From: Adineta steineri
Lineage: Eukaryota > Rotifera > Eurotatoria > Adinetida > Adinetidae
DNA length: 64,000 bases
Assembly: GCA_905250115.1 (NCBI GenBank)
Contig: CAJNOI010000008.1
Span: forward strand, 124,001 to 188,000
Direction: 5' to 3'
Shown: positions 51,733 to 64,000 of the stretch, piece after piece
Layout of the letters: each line of letters starts with the position of its first letter
Numbering within the stretch: position 1 is the first letter of the stretch
Notes under the pieces: model-generated
The model's database searches: none
The model's input: only the letters and a program-made list of their open reading frames with translations
What the model was told of the DNA's origin: nothing
Program-made: the position numbers and the translations under genes

Positions 51733-54468
51733 ATGCTTCTTCATCGTTACCCTGTATTTTCCTGGCAGAATAAACAAATCGCAACTGCTTATAAATTCTC
51801 TCGTATTCTTTCTAGTTGCTTACAAATTCAATTTCAAACTTATCGAACTATGTCTAGTGGAAATGAAAAATTTGATTATGATTATTTTGTAATTGGAGGT
51901 GGATCAGGAGGTGTTCGTTCTAGTCGAATAGCTAGTAAACTAGGTGCTCGTGTTGCTTTAGCTGAAGAAAAGAAATTAGGTAAAACAAAAAGACAAGCTT
52001 GATTTATTATACATATCTATATATTATTCTCTTAGGTGGTACATGTGTTAATGTTGGTTGTATACCAAAGAAATTATTTTGCTATGCATCACATTTTCGT
52101 GAATTATTTCATGACGCACATAGTTATGGATGGCCAAAAATCGATATGAAGTTAGAAGATCATAATTGGAAAAAATTTATTGAAAGTAAAAATGCTGAAA
52201 TTCAACGACTTAATGATGCTTATGAAAAAACTGAAAAGGATGCTAATGTTAAAGTACTCAAAGGACATGCAACATTAAAAGATAAACATACAGTTATTGT
52301 TAATGGTAAAGAATATACATCGAAATATATACTTCTTGCTGTTGGAGGTTAGAGTTTTTTTAAGTTTGAAAAGAATCTATGTTCTTGGTTGCTTTTAGGT
52401 CATCCGGTAATACCAAAAATTGAAGGACATGAACATATAATTACATCTGATGATGCATTTTTCCTTGAAAATTTACCAAAAAAAGTTACCATCGTTGGTA
52501 AGATTTTATAACGATCAATTTTGTTCATCAATTAATAATTTTGATGTTTAGGTGGTGGTTATATTGCATTGGAATTCGCTTGTATTTTCCATGGATTTGG
52601 TTGTGAAGTATCATTAATTTTACGTGGAAAAACAATTTTACGCAGTTTTGATGAAGGTTTGAAATCATACGATAATAATAAGATTTATTCATAACAGAAA
52701 CATAAGAGTGAAGTATTTCCTTGACAAGAAGAATTGGATAGCATAAATTTCGTTGTACACGTAAAACGTTAGCCAAAAGATGCTTACTCAATCCAGACAT
52801 AAACATCACCCTCACCTAGTGCTGTATGTTATGAAATAACTGTTGATTATGACTAAGAGAAAGAAGACAAACTTTTATAGAGCTTTGCGTGTTTCGTTTA
52901 CTCAGGAGATAAAAAAAAGTAATTAAAATAGAACTCATAATAGATATCAACAAATTGTTCTTTATTTTTACTACTATTCCTTTATTTTTATTTCGTTTGG
53001 TTAAACTACTTGAAAAGAATTTAAAGAGCTGATTTTGTTACTAAAACTTACGCATTTTTTCTTGATTGTAATATAATAATAACTATTTTTTAACTATCAA
53101 ATGTTATAATAACGAATAGTTAATGCTACCTGATTTTGGAAAAGTCAAAATCTGATTATTATTATTATTATTGCATGTTTATGTTATTCTTTACGTACTT
53201 CCTCATTGAAAAATAATCAGTGCTTAGACTGTTTTACGTTTGCATGAGTACTTGTTAATAACTGAAATAAAAACAAAACGAAATATTTTCAAGAAATGAC
53301 GGGAATTTAAAATAAAAAATAAGAAGACGAATTGCAATGACTTAACAATCACCATTCATAATACTTTTTCACATGTGATCAACATACAGAAAAAACCTCA
53401 CGCGTCTGCTCCATAAGCTGATTGTATAAGAATTTGTTTGTAGATCGTAAGATAATACCACCCATTAGAATTTTCTCTTAATGTGTCTTATATGATAAAG
53501 AGTTGAGTTAGTAGAAAAAATAATTATAAAATCTAGTACGGTTTATAAGAACGTTTTAGAAAGATAATCAAATACAAGTCACTTTCCATATGTCACATTC
53601 GTAAAGGATTATATCCAGAAGCATTTATGGAAATAAATATAATATTTTTCTCTTCTATGATTTAGATGTTCGATCAAAATTGACTGATGAATTGAAAAAG
53701 AATGGCATTAACTTTCGATTTGAAACTGAAATTGAAAGTGTTGAAAAATTATCTGACGAGGCTTTTCGTGTTAAATTTAAGAATGATAAAACAACAATTG
53801 ATACAAATCTTGTTATGTTTGCTATTGGTCGTAAACCACAAATAGAAAATTTAGGTTTAGATATTGTTGGTGTTAAAACCGATGATAAAGATGTTATTCA
53901 AGTTGACGATTATTCTCAAACAAATATTCCAAATATCTATGCGGTATATTTTAGAATTTAAGTCATTTTTAATTCGAAATTTAAATTTTAGGTTGGTGAT
54001 TGTACAGATCGTACAGCTTTAACACCTGTTGCTATACAAGAAGGTCATTATTTAGCAAATATGCTTTTTAAAAATGAACAACCACGAAAAGTTGATTATG
54101 CTACTGTTGGTACAACTGTATTTAGTGAACCAGCTATTGGTACATGTGGTGTAACTGAACAACAAGCTATAGAAAAATATGGACCTGATGGTTATGATGT
54201 ATATGAATCAACATTTAAACCAATGTTTGTTCAATTACCTAAACGTGATCGAAAATCTTATGTGAAATTAATTGTTGAAAAAGATAGTCAACGTGTTGTT
54301 GGTATTCATATAATGGATCATGCTGCACCTGAAATTATTCAAATGTGTTCAGTTGCTATACGTGCTGGAGCAACGAAAGAATTATTTGATCATTCAATTG
54401 GTATACATCCAACTAGTGCAGAAGAAATTGTTCAAATAAGAGAAAAAAGAGAAAAGAAAAAGGAATAA
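51733..54468 (+). CDS. GSR: Glutathione reductase, mitochondrial leader plus internal start
   Basis: Exons 51733-51979, 52036-52347, 52399-52497, 52552-52656, 53666-53943 and 53992-54468 give 505 aa. FAD-binding GGGSGG, redox pair in [12 protein letters not shown], second dinucleotide fold at [11 protein letters not shown], the AIGRKP and [16 protein letters not shown] segments, and the C-terminal HPTSAEE with the catalytic His are all present. There is no C-terminal selenocysteine tail, so it is a GR rather than a thioredoxin reductase. It reduces oxidised glutathione with NADPH. The first 39 residues are basic and hydroxylated without acids, like a mitochondrial presequence, and a second Met at residue 40 precedes the normal cytosolic start, which suggests two products. 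Intron 4 (52657-53665, 1009 nt) is much longer than the rest. Confidence 0.9.
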
Positions 54469-55033
54469 TTTAAATTAACATCTTTCTATAAAAGTTCATA
54501 TATTTCAGCTTGACTTTATTATTCTTTCATTTTTAGTAAATAAACATAGTATTATCGAATATTTTATCATAAACAATCTAATTATATTTTACGTTTTCGT
54601 CTATCTTATTCACATAGTTATTTTTCATAGAAAATCTAAAATATTTTTTATAGATAACGACTTTTGAAATTATCTAATGAAGTTTAGACATGAACAAAAT
54701 TCATTCTGTTGAGTCTATCAATCAACAAATCATGTGTGAAGATAGATTAAATAATAAATTTTATTTGGCAAAACATTTTCGTCATTCTATTTATTTAATA
54801 CTCATTTTTTTTACTTTGAAATTATATTTAAATAATTATTATTCATAAGTAAAAAGTATAAGACAGTATGCAGTATGGTTACAGAGCACGTATTTCTTTG
54901 ATTCATTCTTTGTTCTTTGTCTTTCCGCCCAAAACCATTCAACAATTATCTTTAGATCGTGACAAACGACAGCAATGTCTACGATAACTAGCAATAGCTA
55001 ACTATTCGCGTGTCACCTAATGCATATACACAA

Positions 55034-55064
<31 letters not shown>

Positions 55065-55889
55065 AAGACGATGCAAAGTGACGGCGAACTTTGCGTGTCT
55101 ACATACATATTCGATGTTTCGACGAGTATAAAACCATCCGTCAACAATTACTTTTTCGTGCATGAATATATATTTATATATATATATATATATAGAGTTT
55201 TATATTCTTGTAATTTTCATTTGCTGACTAAACAAATTGTCATCTATTTTGGAATATATTTACAATAAAATCGAATGTTTTCATGCATATCTAAATCGTC
55301 AATGACCACATTATTCACAGATTGTATTCAATAGACAATAAAAAAAAAGAAAAGAAATTTCTAATTTGACAATGCCTTAGAGAATTGAACGTGACTTGTT
55401 TGTTAAAAATTTGTCCATATCATTAGCCTTTCTTTTTTCTCTCATCTGTGATGCAACGTGCTATAGCTACTAAATCTTCAAATGTTGATTCCAAACACGT
55501 CTACATATTAATACTTGCTCTTCTTTACTCTGCACTCTATGTTGCTCAGTCAACTTTCTTCTTCTTCTTCTTCTTCTTCTTCTTCGTCTTCTCTTGTGTA
55601 TATGTGAATGGGGATCACGCACATGCGAACGAGCAAGAGCTTCGAAATCAAATTCTGTTTGAGCACGCTATCACCATCACAGCACGTACACGGATATGTC
55701 CGCGCGCGCGAGCATTCGTATGATTACAGCGGTGCGTGCAAGCACGCATTCACACACGCACACATAGAGAGGAACAAGAGAGGGAGAGGGAGAGAGAGAG
55801 ACGATGAAATATAGAGAAGCAAGTTCTTTCCATTCACTCATCATCATACTCAAGAGAGAGACTACGTTTGTTCATTGATTAATTCAAAG
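54469..55889. other. Intergenic region with microsatellites
   Basis: GA run at about 55037-55065, TA run at about 55167-55192, TTC run at about 55557-55585, CG/CA and GA runs at 55695-55800. The ORFs here translate from these repeats and are not supported. Confidence 0.6.
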
Positions 55890-57219
55890 ATGTACCGATT
55901 GAATCGACAACACTGTTATTTATGTGATCTACCTCGTACACCTTGGGCTATGATTTATGATTTTTCCGAGACTGTTTGTCGTGGTTGTGTTAATTATGAA
56001 GGTAAACATATCTTTTTTGTCTTAATACAAAATCTATGATAAATTCTTAGGTGCTGATCGTATTGAAACAATTATTGAAAATGCTCGTATACTTCGACGT
56101 ACATCATTAATGGATCGATCTAATAATCTTACACCTTCAAAATCATTTTTACCACCTCCATCATCGTTTCTTTCAAATAACAATATACATTATCCATATA
56201 AATCACTATCTAATGGACATCATCGTACATCAACATCATTTATTTCTCGTCCTACACATTCAACTTCATCATCACCACCAAATGAAACAATTTCATCTCA
56301 AGAACCTGATGATCTTTCATTACCTGAATTAGTTAAAGATAGTTTACGTCTTTTAACATCATCAACTCCATTTGATATTCGTCTTAAACGTGATTCAACT
56401 ATTCAAGCTCGTTTATTTCTATTTGATTCTCATCAACGACATACATCTACAGGTGGTTCAAATGAATATGAATTACGTATATTTAGTGAATATCCAATTG
56501 GTTCAAGTAATGTTCACGCAAATATAACTTCTCTATTTCGACAGATGAATTCCGATGTTAAACAAACATCATCATCAAATGAAGATCATCAATCAATAAA
56601 AAATCCTTATAAAGCTCTTGAATATCGAATAAAATCTACAACATTAGATGAAACAACAAATAATTGGCATTTATTAAATGATTTACTTCATGAACGTGCA
56701 CGTTCATTTAAAGAATTACCGAATAAAAATCTTTTACCAGAAATTCATCTTGATCCAAAACATATTAAATTACCATCTGTTCGTCATTCAATACCAAAAC
56801 GTAAATATAATGATATTGATATTAGTTGTATTAATAAATATCGTTCATCAAAACGTTTACGACTTCCTCACCAACAAATCAATGAAATAATACCAACATC
56901 AATGCCATTAATAATTCTTCAATGTAGTGAATGTCATCAAGCACTTGAAGATACACATTTTGTTCAATGTCCATCGACATCTGAACATCGTTATTGTTTT
57001 CCATGTTGTAAAAATTTTATTAAAAGACAAACAGGTGAAAAAGAAATTTATTGTCCAAGTGGTCTAAAATGTCCATTAGTTGGTTCAACAAATATACCAT
57101 GGGCATTTATGCAAACTGAAATTGAAACAATTCTTAATACAAGATCTCCATCACCTCAAAAAACCAATTCACCGTCATCATCATCAACATTAACTGTTAA
57201 ACAAGAAGCTGAAAATTAA
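55890..57219 (+). CDS. IRF2-binding-protein family regulator
   Basis: Exons 55890-56001 and 56051-57219, 426 aa. The N-terminal zinc finger ([20 protein letters not shown], then [15 protein letters not shown]) is the family hallmark. The C-terminal RING-type domain ([17 protein letters not shown], then [20 protein letters not shown] and [10 protein letters not shown]) is equally diagnostic of IRF2BP1/2/IRF2BPL. The middle 280 residues are Ser/Thr/Asn-rich and disordered, with a [18 protein letters not shown] helix. The family are nuclear corepressors, and some act as E3 ligases. One short intron splits the first zinc finger from the rest. It is transcribed toward the minus-strand PLAC8-type genes. 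Confidence 0.93.
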
Positions 57220-57316
57220 AAAAAAGAAAAGAAAAGGAACATGCTTTGTATTTTTATTTAATATGTTTTTTTTTGATTGCAAGAGTATATTAAAATAGAA
57301 TGTCTTTGTTTTTATT

Positions 57317-57814
57317 CTAACATCCACGTAAATCCAATTCATGATGCATTTGAACTATAGCACAACAACAACATCCACAACACTGTACAGCTAAGCAATC
57401 AGTACATACTGAGCCCTAGTCAAGAAGATGAATTAAATTATTTTTCTTTGTGGTAATATAACAAACTTTTATTCGAAACATAGTGCGCATTTTAGTACGT
57501 AATGACCATAGTGTCATTGGCCAGCAGCATGAAATACAACTTTCACCTGCACGATGATAGACATGATATGTTGCATATGGACAAGCCCAACATACTAAGC
57601 AACCTAAAATAACAAAATTGAATAGACACATTCTTACTCTATTTTACTTACAAAGATTTCTATTTGTACAACAATCACAAAATTTTTGTTTCCATACGTT
57701 TTCATACCCCCAAATATCGAAGCCTGGTCTCGTTTGTACCACAATTCTGTTAAGAAAAATGTTTTATATGTTGATTTGTTTTGTAATTACTCACGGCGGA
57801 GGTAGAACGTTCAT
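57317..57814 (-). CDS. PLAC8-family Cys-rich protein, copy 1
   Basis: Four exons from the ATG at 57814 to the stop at 57317, about 117 aa. Cys clusters in CDCC, LVCWACPYATYHV, SCISCCWP, and the C-terminal DCLAVQCCGCCCAIVQMHHELDLRG follow the PLAC8/cornifelin pattern, with the closing Q-x-x-x-EL-x-RG. These small proteins bind the plasma membrane or act in ion/cell-size control in plants and animals; the role here is unknown. It is the first of three same-strand paralogues. Confidence 0.8.
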
Positions 57815-58467
57815 TTGTCAACTTCAGTATAGTCGTATGCAGCGTTGAAGTGTAATCTAACCGTGATCACGTTTGTTATTGCTTCTAAGGAACGAAACAA
57901 CAACGATCAAATCCATTAACGATGTATTGATGCACTTTAAACGAATATTATTTAAGTGTCAAATTGTATTTATTCAAACAAAAGAAATGATTCTCAAACT
58001 AACATCTGAAGGTTTTTTCTGTCATTTCATTCAAAAAATATGCATTGTATTTTGAAATGAAACAGATCGTACAATGAAATGTTTAATGTTGTCATCGTCG
58101 TCATGAATTTAACAATCCGCCTTTACTTCACATTTGAAAAACATTCTTCAATGTTCGGGATCGATTTTTAGGTGTGGTTGACTTTTTTTTCTGTCTCATT
58201 GTGCTTTAGGGGAATATTTTTTAGATTCGAATACTTTACTCATCAGTTGCTAAGATAATAATTTTTCGTACAATAAAAATAAATACAAACTTATGTATAA
58301 ACAACTATGTCACTTCCGAATATTTCATTTATTAAGAAACAGATTTTACATGATAAAATTAAGTAAAAATATAATTTAATATTAAATAACATATCTATAA
58401 TAAAATTCACTAACATAAATACATTTGTACACAGAAAACAACTTTCTTAATTATGTATTGTTTGTAA

Positions 58468-59034
58468 TTATGTATAGCTCCTTACAATTATGTTTCGTGT
58501 CTCAATTTGATCAGGAATTTCATGAAAATTAAGTTCATCATCTATTTGTGTTGCAACACAGCCACCACAGCAACATGACAGGAGACAGTCTTGGGTTACA
58601 TTACCCTAAAACAGCAGATCATATAAATGAAAATATAGAAACGAAATATATATTTATTTACTCGAATACGAAAAGCGGTTCGAACTTTTGTACGTAATGC
58701 CATCAATGCAAATGGATTACATATGCCGATACAAAAACGTTCACCTGTACGATCGATTAATTTAGCTGTATAGCATGGAGTACAGAAATAAGCAAAAGCC
58801 GCTGTAAAAAAAATGTCATAAAATAAAAAATAATTCACTTTAAAATTAAATCTATACATCGCGGACATTCTTTAAATGAATTGAACAATGATCGACGCCA
58901 ATTATAAGGAAATGCAAAAAGATAACTTAAATCACGTGGTTGAACATTAATTGTCTGACTTCTATTATAGTTTTTTTAAAATTAAATAAATAATAGATTA
59001 AAAAAAATAAACATCTGTACTGTGATTTTGTCAT
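58468..59034 (-). CDS. PLAC8-family Cys-rich protein, copy 2
   Basis: The first exon (ATG at 59034) ends ...KSCA at a GTACAG donor, continued after the acceptor at about 58969. Later exons carry ECPRC, FCTPCYTAKLID, the FCIGICNPFALMALRTKVRTAFRI block shared with copy 1, and the end motif DCLLSCCCGGCVATQIDDELN, with a 17-residue tail beyond it. The short first exon is the least certain part. Confidence 0.75.
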
Positions 59035-59598
59035 TGGTTCTCGGTGTGTGTGTATATATTGATGTAGTAGATTGTTGAATTGATTGTATTATTTGAATGT
59101 TACTCTTTCAAATAAATAAATGAATGAATGAATGAACGCAGGCAAAATTGTTGTCAAGGTAGTAACATATACAATTTGTTAGTTATTTTAATCGAACAGC
59201 TGAAGGTAAAAATAGTTAAAAGAGAATGAAAAAAAAAGACTCAACGAAAAAGAAAACTGAGCTTGTTTGTTTTAGGAATACAGTTCTGCACATTAGCATG
59301 CAAAACAATCGTTTAGATTTTTGGCATGCGCGTTACATGACATAAACGAAAGAAGAAGAAGAAGAAAGAATCAACTTTTTGTAACTATGGAAAAAGTTAT
59401 GAATAGAATAATTACATCGATCAACAACAATATCATATTTCTCATTTTTGACCCTAAATGAAAAGAAAACGAATGTAATATCTATATAAATGAGTTCATT
59501 CTTTTTTTATTTATAGTTGTATAAGATTATACAGACATTTTTTGAAATAAAAAAAAAACTTGGAATGTTCAAAAATGAAATATATGTTTGTGTTAGTT

Positions 59599-60192
59599 TT
59601 AATAGTCGCCATTATTTTGAGAACGATCATTTCGAGGATAAGTTTTTCTTTGTTTTCCTTTAGTATCCCATAATCCTTGTGATTCGAGTTCATTTGATAG
59701 TTGTGTCGCTACACATGCTCCACAACAAGCTGATGCCCAATAATCACCACAGCATGAACCCTACAAAATTATATAAAAATCTTGTTTTTCTCTTTCACGG
59801 AATATATCTACATACTTCAATACGTCTTGCTGTTCGCAATTTTGTTCGAAAATATGATAACGAACCAGGACAGCAACCAATAATAGATGATTCACCTAAA
59901 GTTTTAGCCAATTTGCAACCTATGATACATGGACAAAAACATGCTCCACAGCCTAAATTTATAAAATCATAACGATAAAATTGTTTATACGATATAAATA
60001 TATGATATTACATCGACCACATGGTTTACATGCGAATAAGTCTGCACGCCATTGATTTTCAAAATTCCATACATTGTATGTGTCATATTGTTGTTTTACA
60101 ACTGATGGATGAGATGATTGATTACTAAATGAAAATACGATAATAAAAATTTCAAAAAAAATTTTCTATATAACTTACGGTCCTCGGCTCAT
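59599..60192 (-). CDS. PLAC8-family Cys-rich protein, copy 3
   Basis: Four exons from the ATG at 60192 (MSRGP, then a short intron) to 59599, about 140 aa. CKPCGRCCGACFCPCIIGCKLA, IIGCCPGSLSYFRTKLRTARRI and DYWASACCGACVATQLSNELESQG align with copies 1 and 2. The C-terminal tail is basic and Asn/Asp-rich (about 25 residues) and unlike the others. The family is likely a local tandem expansion; copies are strongly diverged, so the duplications are old. Confidence 0.78.
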
Positions 60193-62718
60193 ATTTACTA
60201 TACTTAGCTGGTTGTATTATTGTGTGTGAGAATGTAATCTACAAGAAAGTTCGACAAGTTGACTTTCAGAATTGTTTCTCTCTTTTTACTTCTATCGAAT
60301 CTAAGCAATAATATCATTGTTCAATTCTCTTTTATCGATGATTTTTTTTCTTTCTTCTCTCTCTCTCTTTCTCTCATTCACTCCTACTTTCAATTTTTTT
60401 TCTTTTTTTTTTACATTGGCTTATGACAAAGAAAAAAAAATGGTTCTCTCTAATGTGAATTTAAGTATGTGCGTGTGTATTTAGCAACGCAAAATGGTCG
60501 ATGCGTGATTTAAAAAACTTAGTTATGTTGAAATAATAATTGAAAACAACAATACAAAAACATACGTTTCTATATGTTGTATTGGATTATCTAAAAACTT
60601 GACAACAGTAAAAACAAAGAATTTGTTTTGTTTTAATTAGAAATTTTCCGTTAAGAACATGACGGATTAAGAGATTTATATTTCAAAATATAGAAAAAAG
60701 TACGAAAAGAAAGGTAAATTAATAGTAATCAAATATATTTGAGAATAGTTAAAAAAGTGTAGAAAATATTTCAAGGTTTCTTCGCAAAATTTTCATTATA
60801 AAATGAGTGAAAACTTGAAAGATATTCAATAAATTTGATAATAAAAAAAAAAGAATAAATTTCATCATAGAGATTCAATGAGTCATATTCTTATTAAATG
60901 AGACGAAAATGATTTTTAGATATTGATATATTTGATCGACAATCTTATTTATGTTATAATCAAGATTGACACAAGGAGAAAAGAAAATATTTATTCTTTT
61001 TTAATTGAGAATTTTAGTTGAATGCCCTCGGACTATTGCTTCTTACAGTGAAGTCATAAAATTTTATTTCTAAACTCTCAAACTCATACTGAATATATAG
61101 AGAAATTGTATTTCTTTTTTTTCTCATACGCAGTAAAGAATTGGAACTTATTATACAAACAATAACAGTTGAAAAGGTAAAAAAATTTATCATTGATATG
61201 CTTCATATTAAAAAAAAAATGTTTGACTAATAACATATCTGCTTCTTATCATACATTAAAGAAGGTATAGCATATATAGGAAATTGACGGAGACCTTTTT
61301 TTTCTCTTCTGATTTAATGTCAATAAATTAATAATTCACGTTCAAAATAAAATTTTTAATAGGCAATTGACAAGTTTAACCAGAGATCTAAAATAAGTTT
61401 TCAATTCCCTTATTATTTAGAAATAAACAAGCAGAAATATATAAATGGACTGAACAATATTTTAGATAAACTACAAAATTGAATATATTAAATTTTACTT
61501 CAACAATTTAATCGATTCAATAATATAAATATAATACATTATTATTCATCATATTAAGTTTTGACTATATGTACACAAACAAAACAGTATGTTGGTTACT
61601 AACGGATCGAAACAACCATTAGTATTATTTTTCCTTCAAACGACAACATAATACAGTAAATGTGAAAATTACTCAATTGAAATTAATTCAGTGTTTATTT
61701 AATGATCTAAAGTGAATATATTCTTACTGATAGTGTTAGAACTCATTTCTGGACATATGAAAATATAGTATACATAATTCTACGATGAATTCGACAAATC
61801 CTTCTATGAATAGACAATAAGAAAATTTCCTTATTGATTATATAATGATATTCTATAAATAAATATATTCGTTAATTATTTATTAAAATGAAGCTTAATA
61901 TTTATCATAATTTGAATGTTTCTCAAAACACGATTACCATTAGGAAATATGCCTCGTAATACAAGAGAGAGCACGTATTTTTTTAAAATAATTAATGAGT
62001 GATATAAATAAAAAGTAGAATATTTATTTTTCTAATATATTGTGCAATATAAGAGGATTTATGTCCATTATTTTCGAGGGAACAAAAAAGAAATTTAGCT
62101 CGTTTACTATATTCCGAGCTTACATATATTATTGTATTCTTGAGTAATATTTCATTTATTGCGACGATATTATTCTTGTGATATATATCCCAATAAATCT
62201 GTTTTAATGATTTGTTAATAGCCTAACATATATATTTAATTAGAGTCTCAACCAAATAATTAGAATGAATCAATAAGATTGATGTGAATTCTATTATTTT
62301 TCTAATTAGTTTTTTGCTTGGAATATTGTATATAATAAATATGTTATTTTTAAATATATTATCATATAGATTTGGTATTTCTGTTGATTAGTTTTTTGTT
62401 TTTTCATGATATACATATGGGATAATGCGTTGCTCTTAAATGTTAATATCTTCATTTTTAGACTCAATATATTTTCTAAATAGAAAAAGAAATGTGTGTT
62501 AATGATTGATTTATTATTTTTTGTTTTTCTCTAAAGAAAATCTTCATTAGTAGAAAATGTTTTTTAAATACTTATTAAAATTCTGAATGCATTTATAGAA
62601 AATTACGGAAGAGAAAAGAAAAAACAAACAAACAAACAACATGTAAAAAAAGAAAAAACAAAACTGTCGAAGTTAGTTTCTATTGTGTACAAGTATAAGA
62701 ATCAAAATCAAGATTAAA
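60193..62718. other. Intergenic region (2.5 kb), no gene
   Basis: It holds CT and T/C-rich runs at about 60345-60415 and very AT-rich sequence. No ORF, RNA gene or terminal-repeat element recognised. Confidence 0.5.
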
Positions 62719-63653
62719 TCACACAAAAATACCATCATCACGATAGCGATCATCATCGCGATCATCATTAACAATTGTATTATCATCGTTTCTATAATCC
62801 ATAGATATTCTATCAAGACTACGTCTATCTCGATCATCATCATTTGTAAGAAATTCATTATTGTCATCTATATTATCTCGAAAAGTGTCTCGTTCATTAT
62901 CATTTGAATCCATATAACGATCATGATAATCAATTTCATCAATAGCATTCATTTCACGCCAATGATGATCAGTTGGTGAACTTGCACGACTTAAAGGTTC
63001 AACATTTGTTAATAAATGATTGTCAACAATAACACTATTTTCTCTACTACGATGTGTATCAAGTAAATTTTGTCGATTCATATCAATTAAATTATCATCT
63101 TTTGGATAAGGCGAATATTCGCGACGTATTTCACGATAATGTTCACGTTCACGAAGATCACGTTCAGGAGAATAATTACCGCGTTGATTCATTTTCATCA
63201 TTTGTCGATCAATTAAATAGAATGGTTCTTGTGATGTATAAAAATCTAAACCATTTAATTTAGTTGCAGTTTGAAAACTTGAACGACGTTGGATTGTTAA
63301 GGGATGTAAATTAGATTCATCACGTTGTTTTTGTTGTTGTTGTAATTGTAGTTGTTGTTGATCATGAGTAGCATATGCAGCAAATAGAGGACGAGTACGA
63401 TTTTGTGGTAATGTTTTTATTGTTGCTGTTGCTGAAGGTCCAGTTGTATTTGTTGAACCAAGTAATTGATCAAGATCAGTTTCTTTTAATGTATTTCTTC
63501 GTGCTGATACAAATTCTTCTTCAGGTGTATATATACTTCGTAAGGGAGGATTATTACCATATGATTTCGAGGTTTCAGAAGATACTAAATAATCTTTCGA
63601 GCGATAAGGACGGACAGGATATGTTGTTCCATTGCCATTCTGTTTAAGATGTA
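62719..63653 (-). CDS. 3' exon of an unrecognised gene, disordered acidic/Arg-rich tail
   Basis: An open frame of about 311 codons starts at a TTTTTCTAG acceptor (63654-63655) and ends at 62719. It is low-complexity: Gln repeats (about 63330-63360), and an Asp/Arg/Asn-rich second half with DRDDDRYRDD-type text. The final residues are GIFV, a class II PDZ-ligand pattern (I-F-V). The text suggests the cytoplasmic tail of a membrane or scaffold protein, but no domain is recognised. Upstream exons lie in or beyond 63656-64000. Confidence 0.6.
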
Positions 63654-64000
63654 CTAGAAAAACAAAATTATATTTAGAATATCTAAAGTGATAAGTTATT
63701 AACTTGAAAATAAGTCTAGGCAAATGTTGATTTATCTATCAACAAGGTCTTTTACGTTGTCTTTGATAAACATTAACTATGATTAATGATTTATATAGAA
63801 AACGAATGAGTTAATGACCTTCCTTGCAACAACTGATATAGGTATCATACACAAATATCTCAACACTAATCTATTATATACAATTTAATTAGAAGATTTT
63901 TCATATGAAAATTGCGATATCATTTGATTGATGCAAATAATAATAAAAGCATATGCTACTTAATTCATATCTCATTCTAAACATTATGTTGTTCCTTCAG
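63654..64000. other. Intron or upstream sequence of the last gene
   Basis: No coding segment recognised. The minus-strand acceptor at its left edge means this is intronic to the 62719-63653 gene. Confidence 0.5.

Noticed and set aside
55448-55814. Two overlapping plus-strand ORFs rich in Phe, Arg and Ala
   Set aside because: Produced by TTC, CA/CG and GA microsatellites.
63054-63647. Plus-strand ORFs over the last gene
   Set aside because: Shadows of the minus-strand low-complexity exon.

Overview
The window looks like nuclear DNA of a bdelloid rotifer (Adineta/Rotaria type). The evidence is AT-rich sequence, metazoan genes with many very short introns (mostly about 40-70 nt), an ADP-ribosyltransferase/TPR gene of a type I know to be common in bdelloids, and short interstitial stretches of TGTGGG, the unit I recall as the bdelloid telomere repeat. 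Species cannot be fixed by eye. All exon joins were read by eye from GT/AG sites, frame and protein family; boundaries may be off by 1-2 nt.

Layout. (1) 1-6100, minus strand: three tandem paralogues of an unrecognised two-membrane-segment, Cys-rich protein family (one cut by the window edge, one with a 677-nt intron, one in a single exon). (2) 7691-14147: a 972-aa ADP-ribosyltransferase with 11 near-identical 42-aa TPR units (minus) head-to-head with a relative (plus) whose frame is broken just after an apparently intact catalytic domain. (3) 15160-25824: a nuclear receptor with an ESCKA P-box (minus), acyloxyacyl hydrolase (plus) and a secreted fibrinogen-domain protein (plus). (4) 27987-32747: TRAPPC8, truncated by an assembly gap of exactly 100 N (32748-32847). 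Linkage across the gap is an assembly statement only.

(5) 33052-39676, plus: PPP1R11, ribosomal protein eS17, the CRL4 substrate receptor DTL/CDT2 and an alkaline ceramidase. Spacing is tight, and splice-acceptor-like sites lie just upstream of the start codons, as expected for spliced-leader trans-splicing. (6) 40480-43304, minus: an atypical Rab-like GTPase, TAF10 and a TMEM205-like membrane protein. (7) 44199-54468, plus: a 3-hydroxyisobutyrate-dehydrogenase-like enzyme, a divergent class I aldolase, CTP synthase (with an antisense ORF in its largest intron) and a glutathione reductase with a mitochondrial-type leader. (8) 55890-64000: an IRF2BP-family regulator (plus), three tandem PLAC8-family genes (minus) and the 3' exon of an unrecognised low-complexity gene (minus).

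Most genes are housekeeping and not functionally linked. The accessory content is the two paralogous families at the left end and a set of small non-autonomous elements. Two are hAT-like MITEs with terminal inverted repeats and 8-bp target duplications, one inside DTL intron 2. One is a 526-bp element with 16-bp terminal repeats. There is also a dispersed family of GGGTGTGG/CCACACCC hairpins. In TRAPPC8 and DTL the largest intron is the one carrying an element. I did not find a new multi-gene system; the best candidates for novelty are the two-TM protein cluster, the dimer-patterned ART-TPR gene and the hairpin/MITE family.
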